This document shows positions 1 to 9,080 of a stretch of 64,000 nucleotides of DNA, piece after piece (position 1 is the first letter of the stretch; every line of letters starts with the position of its first letter). A program made the position numbers and the translations under genes. Source of the DNA: Cyanidium caldarium. Its lineage: Eukaryota; Rhodophyta; Bangiophyceae; Cyanidiales; Cyanidiaceae. The stretch covers positions 62,001 to 126,000 of the forward strand of contig JANCYW010000008.1 in NCBI GenBank assembly GCA_026184775.1, given 5' to 3'. Below the pieces are notes generated by a model, which was given only the letters and a program-made list of their open reading frames with translations, was not told where the DNA came from and did not search any database.

Positions 1-1461
1 CTGACATTGTTTCGCCTCGATGTTGCACAAGACGATATTCTGGTGCGGCGTGACCACCATCGGAAAGCCGTACTCGTCCGCCACGCGCCGCAGCGCCGTC
101 TTCAAGTCGCCCTGGATGCGGCCGTTCTCGATGTTCAGACCGAGAAAGAAACGTCCGGCGGCGTCCTCGTGCCAGCCGCACCAATCGCGATACTCCCATT
201 TGGGCAGCGGCTGCCATGGCTGCAGCGCCGCACCGTCGCCCTCCATGTACGACTGTACCAGCTTGCGGAACGCATCGATGCCCATTTTGTGCACCAAATA
301 CTTGAGGCGGGCATGCGCGCGCACCTCCCGGTCGCCGTGATCGCGCTGCGCAGCCACAATCGCCTTGATGCAGTCCACCAACGACTCGGTGGGGATGAAA
401 CCAAGCGGGTCCGCCAGACGAGCAAACGTGCTCTCCTTGTTGTGGGTGCGGCCCATGCCGCCACCCACCAGCACGTCGTATCCGCGCAGGTTGCCCTTGT
501 TGTCGGTGACCACCACCAGGCCGACATCCTGCGTGAACACGTCGATGCTGTTATCGCCGGGCACGGTGACGCCGATCTTGAACTTGCGTGGCATGTACGT
601 CTCGCCGTAGATCGGCTCCTCCTTGCCCGGGAACACCTGCCCGCGTCCGTTGTCGTGCTCGCGCCACTGCTGTATCTGCTCCAGATCCAGTCCGTGTCGC
701 CAAAACTCCATGCTGGCCGCCTTCTCGCCATCCAGCCATATCTCCGCGAACGCGCCCGATTGCGGCGCCAGCAACTCGGCCAGCATCCGCGCCGTGAAGC
801 GCGCGTGCTCGTAAATGGGCGTGTGAATGGGCGCCGGCGTCGCTACCACGTTGCGGTTGATGTCGCCGCATGCGCCCAGCGTGCTGCCGCCCGCGTTCAT
901 AATGCTGGAGAACACCTGCTTCAGGTCGCCTTTGAGTACGCCGTGCATCTGAAACGTGCCCCGGGTGGTGGCCCGCAGCGTGTGGTTGCCGTATTGCTCT
1001 GACAAGTCGTCCAGCACCTTGTAGAGGCTGACGGGCATTTGGCCGGCGGGCATTTTCAAGCGCAACATGAACTGGTACTTTTTCTGCTCGCCCTTGGTGC
1101 GCCTGTCGCGGTCATCCTGCTGGTAGGTGCCGTGGAACTTGAGCACCTGCACCGCTTCGTTGGTCACGTGCGCCAGGTCGTTGCCCAGTTCTTCCTGGAC
1201 CGGGTGGCGCAGCTGCTGCGAACGCACCTTGATGCCCTCCACCGGCGACAGCTTGCGGGCTGTCCGCGGCTCGGTGGCGGTCATGCGCAGCGTGCCACGC
1301 CGGGAGGGTGCGCGTACGGCATGCGATAGCGCGCTGGCGCCCGGGCACCAAGAAGTGGCCCAGCGGCGGTGTGCAGAACCGCGCGCCGGAAGCGGGCGTC
1401 CGTGGGCGCTCGGCGCTGCCAGAAACGCCCATGGCGCGAAATGCCCATTGGTGCTCTCCAT
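1..1461 (-). CDS. SIR: Ferredoxin-dependent sulfite reductase, plastid precursor (3' end off window)
   Basis: Reduces sulfite to sulfide with six electrons from ferredoxin, in the plastid. The 487 codons present run off the left edge, so the C-terminal quarter, including the 4Fe-4S/siroheme cysteines, is not seen. Plant-type SiR signatures are clear: RHPVQEELGND, KFHGTYQQDDRD, TTRGTFQMHG, GACGDINRNV, PIYGETYMPRKFKIGV and VVTPHQNIVLCNI. The ATG at 1461 follows an in-frame stop at 1474-1476. It gives a leader of about 60 residues rich in Ala, Ser, Arg and Pro, fitting a transit peptide; an internal ATG at 1284 would remove it. Cyanidiophyte SiR paralogues can act as nitrite reductase, and that version sits beside nitrate genes. 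None is visible here, which favours a true sulfite reductase. Confidence 0.93.
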   Translation of the reverse strand, partial: MESTNGHFAPWAFLAAPSAHGRPLPARGSAHRRWATSWCPGASALSHAVRAPSRRGTLRMTATEPRTARKLSPVEGIKVRSQQLRHPVQEELGNDLAHVTNEAVQVLKFHGTYQQDDRDRRTKGEQKKYQFMLRLKMPAGQMPVSLYKVLDDLSEQYGNHTLRATTRGTFQMHGVLKGDLKQVFSSIMNAGGSTLGACGDINRNVVATPAPIHTPIYEHARFTARMLAELLAPQSGAFAEIWLDGEKAASMEFWRHGLDLEQIQQWREHDNGRGQVFPGKEEPIYGETYMPRKFKIGVTVPGDNSIDVFTQDVGLVVVTDNKGNLRGYDVLVGGGMGRTHNKESTFARLADPLGFIPTESLVDCIKAIVAAQRDHGDREVRAHARLKYLVHKMGIDAFRKLVQSYMEGDGAALQPWQPLPKWEYRDWCGWHEDAAGRFFLGLNIENGRIQGDLKTALRRVADEYGFPMVVTPHQNIVLCNIEAKQCQ

Positions 1462-1857
1462 GAATGCGGAAACTCAGAGGCGGGTGCCAACGGAATTTCC
1501 CACCGCGGCCGCGAGGGCACTCCCAGACGGGCACAGGCGAGGACGCGCCGACTCGTTGCCGCCTCGCGATGCCGTACGAAACGGTCTCGACGGCGAGGTC
1601 GTCTCCGAGCCGAGCGGCACGCCGGCGACAGAGAGACGAGACATTTACAGTCAATATTGGTCAGAACGTCCGCGAAGGGTGTTTGGACGCAAGTCGCCTC
1701 GGGATGACCGCTCGAAAACACCTACATAAGAGTGGCTGCCGACAAACAGGCAGCAAACGACCGCTGAGCTGCTATGCATGTGAGAGGCGAAACAGTGTCG
1801 GCCGCCCACCGATTCGACGCTCCCTAGCCTGGGCACATGACCGGGCCGTGTCGCCTC
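1462..1857. other. Intergenic, 396 bp
   Basis: Lies between the sulfite reductase start and the stop of the YqgF-like gene, both on the minus strand. It should hold the reductase promoter and the 3' UTR of the upstream gene. I see no further coding frame, tRNA or repeat. A less GC-rich patch lies at about 1640-1670. Confidence 0.6.
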
Positions 1858-2755
1858 TCAAAACCTCGTGTGTGTGCCCCCGGCGCCATGTGGAGTACGA
1901 CGCTCGCCCGGTTCCATTCTCTCCTGCTCCGGCTCTTGCGCCAGATGCGCCAGACGATCCATCGCGCCCTGCAGAATCGTCATGGCCGCGAGCGCATTCT
2001 CGTCATGCGCCGCGGATGGCGGCGCCGGCGCCGGCTCTCTTCGCGGTTGCCGCATCCTGCCCAACAAGTCCCTGGCGGCCTGCGTGCTGTATCGCTCATC
2101 CCACAACAGGCACGGGAGCGGCGACTGCCGCCACTCGATTTCCAGCACGCCCCATTGCTGCAAGATATCACACACCCGTTCGCAGGCCGCACCGGCAACG
2201 CCGCCTCGTAGCGGCAGTGGCCATCCAGCCACAGCCGCGATCACCTGGCGCTCGCGGACCAAAGTCGCCACACGCTGGGCCACCGCGGCATCGCACATCC
2301 GGGTTTCGCGACGCTGTCGGTCCCACACACGCCGCTCCACCGTCTCCAACGGAAACGCCACCAATCGCCTGACGCCCGAGACGCCCCGTTGCGTCCCATC
2401 CGGTTAGTTGCCCTGCACATCGTCTGTCCGCGGCGTTTTTCGGGAAATACCCGGGCCGGCGGCGGCCACACTCCCGACAGCCGCCGGTCTCGCTGCCGCG
2501 CTCGCTCTCACAAGGCGTCAAATCCTTCAAAGGCGACCACCGCGTTCCATCGCACGTGCGCCCCCCGGGGAGTGCTTCGCCTTGTGCGCCCTCGCTCGCG
2601 CGTCCCACTTACTCCTCGTCGGACAGCGCCACACCGATGTGTCGATCGCTGACGTCCAGCCCCAGCAGCGCACCTCGTGTCTGTCCCCGCAGCGCCGCGG
2701 CGAAAAACGCCTCATCTCGTGTGAGTCGAAATAGCCGCACCCACCGTGCTGCCAT
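1858..2755 (-). CDS. YqgF/RuvX-like RNase H-fold nuclease (two exons)
   Basis: Coding sequence is complement of 2613-2755 joined to 1858-2368, giving 217 residues. The family resolves Holliday junctions or trims pre-16S rRNA in bacteria; plant and algal copies are usually organellar. The N-terminal strand reads LLGLDVSDRHIGVALSDEE, with the catalytic Asp near residue 34. Across the splice it continues as RLVAFPLETVERR, as in bacterial YqgF. GWPLPLRGG near residue 96 replaces the usual GLPL motif, and LLWDERYST supplies the second acidic pair near residue 138. Without splicing, a stop directly follows the donor and the rest lies in another frame. The tail from about residue 150 is a poorly conserved extension. 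The ATG at 2755 leaves about 28 residues before the fold, possibly a targeting leader. Confidence 0.82.
2369..2612 (-). other. Spliceosomal intron in the YqgF-like gene, 244 nt
   Basis: Read on the minus strand, the donor is GTAAGT at 2612-2607. A CTAAC branch motif lies at 2407-2403 and the acceptor TCAG ends at 2369. The branch adenosine is about 35 nt from the acceptor. The intron interrupts a codon after its second base. Removal joins GVALSDEE to RLVAFPLETV in frame, restoring family similarity across the junction. Confidence 0.85.
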
Positions 2756-3099
2756 GCTGTCGATCCTTTCGTTCACCACACCGACACCGATCGCTTCCCC
2801 ACCGACTCCACCGCCAGCGCGCAACGGCACCGCGGTCCACCACCGACGCCATCGCCGCGCGGAGATTCCCGGTCGCCGATCTTGTCGTTCACGACGACCG
2901 CCCTCCACCCGACCTCATGTTGTTCGTGCCGTCGTTGAGTCGAGCACTGGCACACTCCTCTTACTCGCGGCTGTTCGACGTGAAGAGCGCTTACAGCACC
3001 CCGGCGGGCGAGTTTGTGTGTTGCCGTTGGCACCGCGCCCGCCGAGTGAACCGCCGGCGCGCAGACGGAGAGGGCGGCGGGCGTCGGCGGTCGCTGGGC
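2756..3099. promoter_or_regulatory. Divergent intergenic region, YqgF-like / DUF427, 344 bp
   Basis: Separates two genes transcribed away from each other, so it probably carries both promoters. An in-frame ATG at 2917 could extend the DUF427 protein by 61 residues and would shorten this region to 161 bp. No other gene or repeat seen. Confidence 0.45.
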
Positions 3100-3675
3100 A
3101 TGAGCGTGGACCCGACCTCCAAATCCATCCTGGATGATTGGAAGAAAGAGCAGCAGCGCAAGCGTGATGTGTCGCCGGAGCAACGTGAGTCGGTGTGGGA
3201 TTATCCGCGTCCGCCGCGAGTGGAGCCCAACACGCGGCACGTCCGTGTCGTGCACAACGGCATCACCGTGGCGGACACGCGGCGCGGATACCGGGTGCTG
3301 GAGACTACACACCCGCCCTGTTACTACATTCCGGTGGACGATGTGGATATGCAGTACGTGATGCTGTCGCGCACCAAGCGACAGACGTACTGTGAATTCA
3401 AGGGGCCGGCGGTCTACTTCGACGTGGAAGTGGGGTGGGAGTTTGCCGAGGGCGCCGCCTGGATGTACGAGTTTCCCACGCACCCGTATCGCATGCTGGC
3501 GGAGCACGTGGCGTTTTATGCCAGTCGAGTGGAGGAGTGCTGGGTGGACGATTGTCGGGTGCGCCCGGAGCCGGGCGACTTTTACGGCGGGTGGATCACC
3601 GACTGGATCGAGTGGCCGCCCGTCAAGGGCGGGAAGGCAAAGGGCAGCGGTGGTGACGCGAACGCGCCAAAGTGA
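3100..3675 (+). CDS. DUF427 domain protein
   Basis: A 191-residue protein of the DUF427 family, small beta-rich proteins of unknown biochemical function common in bacteria, fungi and algae. Typical stretches are HVRVVHNGITVADTRRGYRVLET, then PCYYIPVDDVDM, YCEFKGPAVYFDVEVG and, near the C-terminus, VAFYASRVEECWVDD. The final 15 residues are Gly/Lys-rich and probably disordered. I start at the ATG at 3100 because the domain begins about 50 residues later. An in-frame ATG at 2917 would add an Arg/Ser-rich leader that could be a targeting peptide. No function can be inferred from the neighbours. Confidence 0.85.
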   Translation: MSVDPTSKSILDDWKKEQQRKRDVSPEQRESVWDYPRPPRVEPNTRHVRVVHNGITVADTRRGYRVLETTHPPCYYIPVDDVDMQYVMLSRTKRQTYCEFKGPAVYFDVEVGWEFAEGAAWMYEFPTHPYRMLAEHVAFYASRVEECWVDDCRVRPEPGDFYGGWITDWIEWPPVKGGKAKGSGGDANAPK

Positions 3676-3808
3676 GCGGACGGTGAGCCTGCGGGTGGCG
3701 GGGTGGCGATTTCATGGGAATGGCGAATGGAGGCGGGGGCACCGGGGCGCGGACTTGCGACCGCGGCAACCCCGCGCGTCCGCATTGGGCGCGCCCACTC
3801 TCAGCACT

Positions 3809-4348
3809 TCATTTTCGTCGCCGAGTGGAGGATAGCGTGACGCGCGGTGCCTCGTGGCCGGCGAGTTTACTGACCAGCCCGCGTAACGTCATGGAGCAGA
3901 GCATGTAAACAAACGTGAAACCGGCATCGTGCAGGTCGTCGCCGGGCACGCCGCGGTGCGTGACGCGCGCGATGAATCCGGCAGGCGCAAACGGCAAGCG
4001 AACTACAGTGCGACCGCGGAACTGTCGCGCCAGCAACCGATACACCAGCATATACAACGCGGACACCGCCAGGAGCGTCACCGTGCGTACGCGGTTGCCC
4101 CGTCGCGACACCTCCTTCAACGACCGCTCCAGCGCCTCCACTTTCTGATCGTGCTGCGGTTTTCGGTCTGCGCGCACGATGCGTCTCCGCTCCACCTCCA
4201 GTTTCTGTACCGTCGCTGCGGCCGTCTCCGCGTCTTGTCGGTAGCGTGCACCCGAGTACACGAAATAGTGCAACAGCGCCTCCGACACCAAAACGGTCGT
4301 CAGCGACGCCAAGAATATTACACACGCATCCGGCAGATAGGACAGCAT
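3809..4348 (-). CDS. TMCO1: TMCO1-like ER calcium-load-activated channel
   Basis: The 179 residues match TMCO1 (EMC3/Get1/Oxa1 superfamily; human 188 residues) along the whole length. An N-terminal membrane segment (ACVIFLASLTTVLVSEALL) is followed by a coiled coil (residues about 35-80), then a second hydrophobic segment (VTLLAVSALYMLVYRLL). Next comes VVRLPFAPAGFIARVTHRG, aligning with VAKLPFTPLSYIQGLSHR of the animal protein. GDDLHDAGFTFVYMLCSMTLRG matches the last membrane segment. Family members sit in the ER membrane, release excess calcium and join a ribosome-associated translocon. The ATG at 4348 aligns with the animal start. Head-to-head with SEC13. Confidence 0.92.
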   Translation of the reverse strand: MLSYLPDACVIFLASLTTVLVSEALLHYFVYSGARYRQDAETAAATVQKLEVERRRIVRADRKPQHDQKVEALERSLKEVSRRGNRVRTVTLLAVSALYMLVYRLLARQFRGRTVVRLPFAPAGFIARVTHRGVPGDDLHDAGFTFVYMLCSMTLRGLVSKLAGHEAPRVTLSSTRRRK

Positions 4349-4668
4349 ATTTTGAGACGAAACGGATCGCGTGACGGGTGGATGGAAAGTGTGCAGTGCT
4401 TGCGGCTCGGGCGATGAGGTGCTGGAGCGGCAGGCGGTGCCCTCCGAACCGCTGCCGTGCGCCGAAAAGCATTCGATGTGATTGTCGCATTACGTACAAT
4501 ATTGTCGCTATTCCGATTCGGCGTCATCGCCATGAGCGAAGCGCGCGCGCCGGACGAGATGTACACACCCTGTGACGGGTCGGGTTCCCTCTCCCGCTTT
4601 CGTCCCGTCGATTCGACCTCCCGATCCAGACTGTTGAAGCGCGCAAGCGCTTGTAGAAGCAGGACGAG
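4349..4668. promoter_or_regulatory. Divergent promoter region TMCO1 / SEC13, 320 bp
   Basis: Both flanking genes start here and point outward. The middle holds an AT-richer patch with the 8-bp palindrome CAATATTG at about 4497-4504. An inverted repeat AAGCGC/GCGCTT lies about 20 bases before the SEC13 start. Nothing coding seen. Confidence 0.45.
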
Positions 4669-6423
4669 ATGACAGCGCCGGTGATCGCCCCGAAGCACTT
4701 TATCGAGACGCAACATGACGACAAGATCCACGACGCACAGTTCGATTTTTACGGCCGGCACCTGGCAACCTGCGCTTCGGACGGTTACGTCAAGGTGTTC
4801 GCGCTGGGCGACGCTTCCGGTCGCGCCGCTGGGGCCACGCAGCTGGTGTCGGAATTGGTGGTCAGCACGACCGGGCCGGTGTGGCAAGTAGCGTGGGCAC
4901 ACCCCAAGTTTGGCACGCTGCTGGCCACGTGCGGCTGGGACGGCCGAGCGGTGTTGTGGGCAGCTGCCGGCTCAGACGCTCAGCCGACGGCGCGACTGAA
5001 CTTTCAGGTGGTGTACGAGTATACCGCGCACCAGCCGGCATCGGTGAACGCCGTGGCGTTTGCCCCACACGAGTACGGGCTGGCGTTCGCGTGTGCGTCG
5101 TCGGACGGACGGGTGTCAGTGTGTCGGCGCAACGAGGCCGACGGCAGTTGGCAATCGCAGTTTCTGGCAGATCCGGCCACCGAGGTGGCGCACGTGCTAG
5201 GCGCCACTACGGTATCGTGGGCGCCGTCGGTGCGCCCGGGCGGTCTGGTGTCGTGGGAGCAGGCCACACCGCCGCCGATGCGACTGGCCACCGGCGGATG
5301 CGACAACTTGGTGCGCATTTGGGTGCACGATACCGCCAGCAATGCGTGGCGCGTAGAGGGCGACGGTGCCACTCCGGGGAGTGGCACGCTGTACGGCCAC
5401 ACCGACTGGGTGCGCAGCGTGGCCTGGTGCCAGGGCATGGGCCTGCCGACAGGCAGTCTGTTGGCGTCGGCCGGGCAGGACAAGCGGGTTATCGTGTGGC
5501 GCCAAGACGCGCTGCCCTCGCCGGGGGAACGGGGCGGCGGCGGTGTGTGGAAGCATCGCGAGTTGCCGCGATTCAAGGCGCCGTGCTGGGGCGTGAGCTG
5601 GAGCGCCACCGGCATGTTGTTGGCGGTGTCGTGCGGCGACCAGACGGTGACGCTGTGGAAGGAGGGCGCGGATGGCGAATGGCAGCTGGTGGGCAACGTG
5701 ACCGAAGCGGGCGCACAGGTGATTCGGGAGCGCGAGGAGAGGGAGCAGCAAGAGCGGGCGGCGTGGGAGAGGCAGCAGCAGCAGCAGCAGCAGCAGACGC
5801 CACCGGCGTATTCCACGGCGGCGGGGATGGGCACGCGATCGGAGATGCCACCCACGGCCGGCGCGGCAGCCGTGACTTCGGGAATGGGTTGGGCACCGCC
5901 AGCGCCTGGCGCGCGGAATGTGGGCTACGCACCACCGGCGGTGAGTGCGTCGACCGCGGCCGGCGGACGATATGCTCCGCCGCCGCCGCCGCAGCCGGTG
6001 GGCAATACCGCGGCTGGTGGCATGCCACCCCCGCCCTCGATGGGCACGGGTGCGATGCCGCCGCGAGCGCCACCGTATCCGCCGACGCGGCAGTCCCCTC
6101 CCGCTTACGGCGCGCCCACGGTGCCCTCGTATCCGCCCGCGCCCCCGCCATACCCGCCCGCATCAGGCGGTGCCGCTGCGACCGCCGCCACTGCATACAA
6201 TGCCCCGGCGGTGCCGCGCTATCCACCACCGCCGCCGCCGCCGAGCAGTGCGGCGGCACCGCCCTACCCCGCAGCGCCAGCGCGGCAACCGCCATCTCCT
6301 TACGGCACTACCGCATCGTCAGCGTATCCGCCAGCCGGCGCCCCGCCCTATCCACCAGCGTATAGCCGGCCGAACCCGCCACCACCCCCACCCACCTCAT
6401 CCTACCCTCCGCGGCCTTATTAG
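4669..6423 (+). CDS. SEC13: SEC13 WD40 protein with proline-rich C-terminal extension
   Basis: Residues 1 to about 345 form the six-bladed SEC13 propeller. Recognisable are DDKIHDAQFDFYGRHLATC, HPKFGTLLATCGWDGRAVLW, SVNAVAFAPHEYGLAFAC and HTDWVRSVAW. SEC13 pairs with SEC31 in the COPII outer coat, with NUP145C/NUP96 in the nuclear pore and with the SEA/GATOR complex. Usual length is about 300-320 residues; this protein has 584. The extra 230 begin with a charged Gln/Glu/Arg helix, then eight glutamines (369-376), then a disordered Pro/Ala/Gly/Tyr tail with many PPP and PPY runs. SEC31 normally carries such a tail. The frame stays open to a single stop at 6421, so a real extension is likely. 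Confidence 0.93.
   Translation: MTAPVIAPKHFIETQHDDKIHDAQFDFYGRHLATCASDGYVKVFALGDASGRAAGATQLVSELVVSTTGPVWQVAWAHPKFGTLLATCGWDGRAVLWAAAGSDAQPTARLNFQVVYEYTAHQPASVNAVAFAPHEYGLAFACASSDGRVSVCRRNEADGSWQSQFLADPATEVAHVLGATTVSWAPSVRPGGLVSWEQATPPPMRLATGGCDNLVRIWVHDTASNAWRVEGDGATPGSGTLYGHTDWVRSVAWCQGMGLPTGSLLASAGQDKRVIVWRQDALPSPGERGGGGVWKHRELPRFKAPCWGVSWSATGMLLAVSCGDQTVTLWKEGADGEWQLVGNVTEAGAQVIREREEREQQERAAWERQQQQQQQQTPPAYSTAAGMGTRSEMPPTAGAAAVTSGMGWAPPAPGARNVGYAPPAVSASTAAGGRYAPPPPPQPVGNTAAGGMPPPPSMGTGAMPPRAPPYPPTRQSPPAYGAPTVPSYPPAPPPYPPASGGAAATAATAYNAPAVPRYPPPPPPPSSAAAPPYPAAPARQPPSPYGTTASSAYPPAGAPPYPPAYSRPNPPPPPPTSSYPPRPY
5773..5796 (+). repeat. (CAG)8 microsatellite within SEC13
   Basis: Eight perfect CAG units encode eight glutamines at the junction between the SEC13 propeller and its proline-rich tail. 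Confidence 0.95.
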
Positions 6424-6699
6424 CATTCTAAAAGAGGTGTGTTGTGCCGTCGGAGCCTTTTCAGGGATGTCGGCAGCCGCTCTCCCATCTCGTCTGGCAT
6501 CGTCTCGGCATATGCAGTCTGCGGAGCGCGCGCGGCTTTTCCTCGCGGCACCGCTCCCGTCGCGTGCTCGTCAAGCGTTGTTGACCTCCTGCCACGTCTG
6601 TCGAGACTGTTGCTTTTTGTCGGATTGTTGAGCAGTACGGTGCTGACACTTTGCGAGCGACTCCTTCTTCCTATTGGGCTGTTACTACCTGTGGCACTC

Positions 6700-7122
6700 A
6701 TGGAGGGACAGGACTGGGCGGAGGTGCGGCTGAACGCACGCCCGAAGCGCGGCGAGAGCAAGGCCTCGCAGTTCAATGCGGCCCTGCGGGAGGGCAATTT
6801 GATGTCGGAGAAGCGGTTCGGAGCGGGCACGAACAAGAAGGACGGTCCGGGCGCGGTGCCCAGTGCGCGCAAGCTGGACGAGGAGCACGAGGCACACCAC
6901 ATTCAGACGGTGCCGTTGTCGTTGGCGCGGAGGATACAGCAAGCGCGCCAGCAGAAGGGATGGACGCAGGCGCAGCTGGCGCAGGCCATAGGCGAAAAGC
7001 CAAAAGTGGTGAATGACTACGAGCGGTCGGCGGCCATACCGAATCCGCAGCAGATCACCCGGATGGAGCGGGCGCTGGGCGTGCGCCTGCGCGATGGCAA
7101 GGCGCACCCCGCCAAGAAGTGA
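6700..7122 (+). CDS. MBF1: Multiprotein bridging factor 1
   Basis: Transcriptional coactivator that bridges activators and TBP and also guards against frameshifting on collided ribosomes. The 140 residues show the MBF1 N-terminal domain (MEGQDWAEVRLNARPKRGES, AHHIQTVPLSLA). A Cro-type helix-turn-helix follows (IQQARQQKGWTQAQLAQAIG, VVNDYERSAAIPNPQQITRM, residues about 80-130), then a basic tail. Length is typical. The ATG at 6700 begins exactly at the family start; the open frame upstream lacks similarity. It lies 277 bases downstream of SEC13 on the same strand and is convergent with RPL15. Confidence 0.95.
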   Translation: MEGQDWAEVRLNARPKRGESKASQFNAALREGNLMSEKRFGAGTNKKDGPGAVPSARKLDEEHEAHHIQTVPLSLARRIQQARQQKGWTQAQLAQAIGEKPKVVNDYERSAAIPNPQQITRMERALGVRLRDGKAHPAKK

Positions 7123-7229
7123 GCGCGCAGTGAAGAGACGTCGGGATGGTTGAGGTCGTGGCCGGGACGGAGACGACCGCTATCGAGCACACCTCCGGTT
7201 TTACCACACGATATCCGTGCTCTCTCTCC

Positions 7230-7847
7230 TCACCGATACCGTCGCAAGGAGACGGTGTTATGGCGTTTCCACACGCTGCGAACGCTGGGGCGCGCCTTGC
7301 CGACGCGGTGGCCCTTCTTGTGCAGACCGCGCCCTTTGCGGCCGGCGCTGGTGAGCCCGCGCAGCTCGCGGTGCTTCATGGTCGGCCGACATATCCAGTT
7401 GATGCGCGGGTCGCGCCGAATGGCGTTGTGATTCGGATCCGCCAGGATCACCTCGTAATACTTGAAAACGGAGTCCTGATTCACCCAGTACGAGTTGAGC
7501 ACCCGCAAGTTGGCACAGATACGCCGGCCGACGCGCTCCTCGGCCACCGAGCGCTTGTTACGCTGGAACTTGAGCTGCGTCACGCCCTGGTTCTTCGGCT
7601 TGCCGTACTGGATGCCCTTGGGCACGGGCCGCTTGCGCCCGCCACGCCGCACCCGCACCCGATAGATGACAAAGCCTTGCTTGGCGCGGTACCCGAGGCG
7701 GTGCGCCTTGTCCGGCCGTGACGGCCGCGTCGCCCGATGCACCGGCGGCAAGTGGCGATACTCCCACGCGCGCACTCGCAACAGGAAGCGCATCGCTTCC
7801 GACTGCTTCTTCCGCCACAGCTCCTCGAGGTACTTGTAGGCGCCCAT
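7230..7847 (-). CDS. RPL15: 60S ribosomal protein L15 (eL15)
   Basis: Component of the cytosolic large ribosomal subunit near the polypeptide tunnel. The 205 residues are full length for the family (204 in animals). They start with [20 protein letters not shown] and contain [33 protein letters not shown]-like [18 protein letters not shown] and a basic C-terminus ending SLRRYR. Intronless. Divergent from RPL10 over a shared 606-bp region. Confidence 0.97.
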   Translation of the reverse strand: MGAYKYLEELWRKKQSEAMRFLLRVRAWEYRHLPPVHRATRPSRPDKAHRLGYRAKQGFVIYRVRVRRGGRKRPVPKGIQYGKPKNQGVTQLKFQRNKRSVAEERVGRRICANLRVLNSYWVNQDSVFKYYEVILADPNHNAIRRDPRINWICRPTMKHRELRGLTSAGRKGRGLHKKGHRVGKARPSVRSVWKRHNTVSLRRYR

Positions 7848-8453
7848 GGGCCGAGGCGGGGGACGGGACGGATCGCCGGCGACGAGTGTGGTGACGCTCG
7901 ATCGAGAGCGGATGCGACCGAGGAGAACCGAGAGCGAGGGCTATATCGTCTCGATAGTGTTACGATACAATGCGAGACTGTGGATGGTGTCCCAGAGAAT
8001 CCACCCAGTCGTGCTCGCCGGTCTCGTCACGGAGAGGGATACGGAGGGGGCACACGACGGTCGACCAGCGTCGGAGCGCCGCCGTCCGCAGTGGCGCGGC
8101 AAGCCGGCGCGTTGATTGTCGCAAATTGTGCAGTTGTGTTGCATTTCTGTGAACGGATGGCAAGCGACGCTGCGGCGCCCGGCTCGGCGCGCTGCGCACG
8201 TTGGACCCTGGCCCTCTCTGTCAACCGGTCAGGGGCGTTTCTGGACTCGTCCTCCGAGTGGAATCGGCTGTGTTGGATACGGAAGCACACCTCCGATCGT
8301 CCAGCCTCCATTATTCTGCGCGAACGCTCTTTAGTGCTCGTGACATCACTCGAGACACTCGCTCCCTCGCTAGCCTTCTAGAACTGCCCTCGTCGGGATC
8401 ACCGCTTCACGCGCCTGCATCTTCCGTCACACACGCTTCTCCTGCCCTCCATC
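7848..8453. promoter_or_regulatory. Shared promoter region RPL15 / RPL10, 606 bp
   Basis: The longest divergent intergenic region in the window lies between two large-subunit ribosomal protein genes that must be made in equal amounts. It contains an inverted and direct repeat of CGATA (7944-7967, listed separately) and a pyrimidine-rich stretch just before the RPL10 start. No coding frame or RNA gene was recognised. Confidence 0.5.
7944..7967. promoter_or_regulatory. TATCG/CGATA repeat element
   Basis: TATCG at 7944-7948, then CGATA at 7952-7956 (inverted, 3-base spacer), then CGATA again at 7963-7967. The cluster lies about 97 bases upstream of the RPL15 start, in an otherwise GC-rich spacer. 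A role as a factor-binding site is inference only. Confidence 0.25.
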
Positions 8454-9080
8454 ATGGGACGTCGGCCGGCGCGTTGCTATCGCTACTGCAAGAACAAGCC
8501 GTACCCCAAGTCGCGGTACTGCCGCGGTGTGCCCGACCCCAAGATCCGCATCTACGACTTGGGACGCAAGAAGGCGCCCACCGACGAGTACCCGATGTGC
8601 GTGAATCTGGTGTCGGACGAAAAGGAGCAGCTGTCCAGTGAGGCGCTGGAGGCGGCACGAGTGGCCGCGAAGGAGTATCTGACGACGCACGCCGGCAAGG
8701 ACACGTTCCACTTGCGGGTGCGGGTGCACCCGTTTCACGTCATCCGTATCAACAAGATGTTGTCGTGCGCTGGGGCGGATCGACTGCAGACCGGGATGCG
8801 CGGCGCTTTCGGCAAGCCACAAGGCACGGTGGCGCGCGTCGAAATCGGCCAGACGCTGATCAGTATCCGCGTCAAGGAGCAACATGTGGACGTGGCCAAG
8901 GAGGCATTGCGCCGTAGCAAGTACAAGTTCCCCGGGCGACAGCGCATCTTCGTGTCCCGCAAGTGGGGCTTCACCAAGTTCGACCGCGACGAGTACATTG
9001 CTCTGCGCGACGCCGGCCGGCTGATCGAAGACGGCGGCAACGTGCAGCTGATCACCAACCACGGCCCGCTACGACTGTGA
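8454..9080 (+). CDS. RPL10: 60S ribosomal protein L10 (uL16)
   Basis: Cytosolic uL16, loaded late onto the 60S subunit and required for the peptidyl transferase centre. The 208 residues begin [20 protein letters not shown], as in all eukaryotes. They include [52 protein letters not shown] and RKWGFTKF. Length is a few residues short of the animal protein (214), at the C-terminus. The ATG is preceded by a CT-rich leader. Intronless. Confidence 0.97.
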   Translation: MGRRPARCYRYCKNKPYPKSRYCRGVPDPKIRIYDLGRKKAPTDEYPMCVNLVSDEKEQLSSEALEAARVAAKEYLTTHAGKDTFHLRVRVHPFHVIRINKMLSCAGADRLQTGMRGAFGKPQGTVARVEIGQTLISIRVKEQHVDVAKEALRRSKYKFPGRQRIFVSRKWGFTKFDRDEYIALRDAGRLIEDGGNVQLITNHGPLRL

